A stretch of 32,211 nt of DNA from an uncultured Acetatifactor sp. (GTDB lineage: Bacteria; Bacillota; Clostridia; Lachnospirales; Lachnospiraceae): positions 1-32,211 of the forward strand of contig CANPYG010000029.1 of the NCBI GenBank assembly GCA_947588205.1, written 5' to 3'. The notes under the pieces are model-generated. The model was not told the origin of the DNA. It was given only the letters and a program-made list of their open reading frames with translations, and searched no databases. The position numbers were made by a program, and so were the translations under genes. Shown here piece by piece: positions 32,157 through 32,211 of this stretch (position 1 is the stretch's first letter; each line of letters opens with the position of its first letter).

Positions 32157-32211
32157 TGGGGCTCTGCCCCAAACCCCGCTCCTCGTCGGAGGGGCAGGGG
32201 AACAGCGGTGC
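32152..32211. repeat. GC-rich palindromic sequence, possible interspersed repeat
   Basis: GGGGC-TCT-GCCCC (32158-32170) is followed by a run of C, an interrupted stem (CTCC/GGAG near 32180-32191) and GGGGCAGGGG, cut off by the window end. The composition contrasts sharply with the AT-rich surroundings. It resembles REP-like intergenic elements that I recall from Clostridia genomes, but copy number cannot be seen here. Confidence 0.45.

Larger units (their letters stand above)
31946..32211 (+). other. intergenic tail of the window, no gene seen
   Basis: AT-rich sequence after the toxin gene, with the right direct repeat (32029-32056), a terminator hairpin (32121-32151) and a GC-rich palindromic end. 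A small inverted repeat TCCGCT/AGCGGA near 31978-32006 is also present. No open frame of convincing length or start site was found. Confidence 0.7.

Noticed and set aside
32121-32211. CRISPR array or origin at the GC-rich end
   Set aside because: There are nested hairpins but no regularly spaced repeats, spacers or DnaA-box clusters.

Overview
The window looks like chromosome of a gut Clostridia, most likely Lachnospiraceae: moderate G+C, strong AGGAGG-type ribosome binding sites, sigma-A promoters, Gram-positive lipoproteins, and a carbohydrate locus built from family-1 solute-binding proteins, MalF/MalG-type permeases, a Yip1 protein and a DUF5696 protein. This is inferred from gene content and style; no rRNA or other marker gene is present.

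Layout. (1) 1-4986: the end of an N-acetylmannosamine-6-phosphate epimerase (nanE), an N-acetylneuraminate lyase-like aldolase, a cytoplasmic GH20-type hexosaminidase and a LacI-family regulator. (2) 4987-8646: a shared convergent terminator, a cytoplasmic CBM9-like protein on the minus strand, and a divergent GH3 glycosidase; the two promoters lie back to back and each has an inverted repeat at its predicted transcription start. (3) 8647-22354: a 524-base regulatory region with several dyads and a near-consensus promoter, then a tightly packed eight-gene operon: lipoprotein sugar-binding protein, membrane-anchored binding protein with two beta-sandwich modules, MalF/MalG-like permease pair, NHL-propeller/TPR/Yip1 membrane protein, DUF5696 lipoprotein, and a second permease pair. 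(4) 22355-23502: a hairpin terminator, then a GH130-type phosphorylase. (5) 23583-29853: two HlyD/MacA-like adaptor lipoproteins, one carrying two adaptor modules, and a large FtsX-type permease, overlapping one another; no ATPase is encoded nearby. (6) 29854-32211: an AbiEi/AbiEii toxin-antitoxin operon with a consensus promoter and operator-like dyad, bracketed by a 20-bp perfect direct repeat (26 of 28 bp when extended), then a terminator and a GC-rich repeat-like tail.

How it fits together (inference). All four glycan-active enzymes (GH20, GH3, GH130, sialate lyase) lack signal peptides, so intact oligosaccharides would be captured and imported by the large transporter operon and broken down inside the cell. 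Sialic acid/ManNAc, hexosaminidase and mannoside-phosphorylase functions together point to a host-glycan type substrate such as an N-glycan, but GH3 and CBM9 families are also common in plant-polysaccharide loci, so the substrate is open. No ATPase for the sugar transporters is present; a shared MsmK-type ATPase elsewhere in the genome is the usual solution.

The least described parts are the transporter operon with its Yip1-propeller protein, DUF5696 protein and binding-protein fusion; the tandem-adaptor/FtsX set without an ATPase; and the repeat-bracketed AbiE module whose antitoxin-like protein has a nuclease-like D...ExK N-terminal region.
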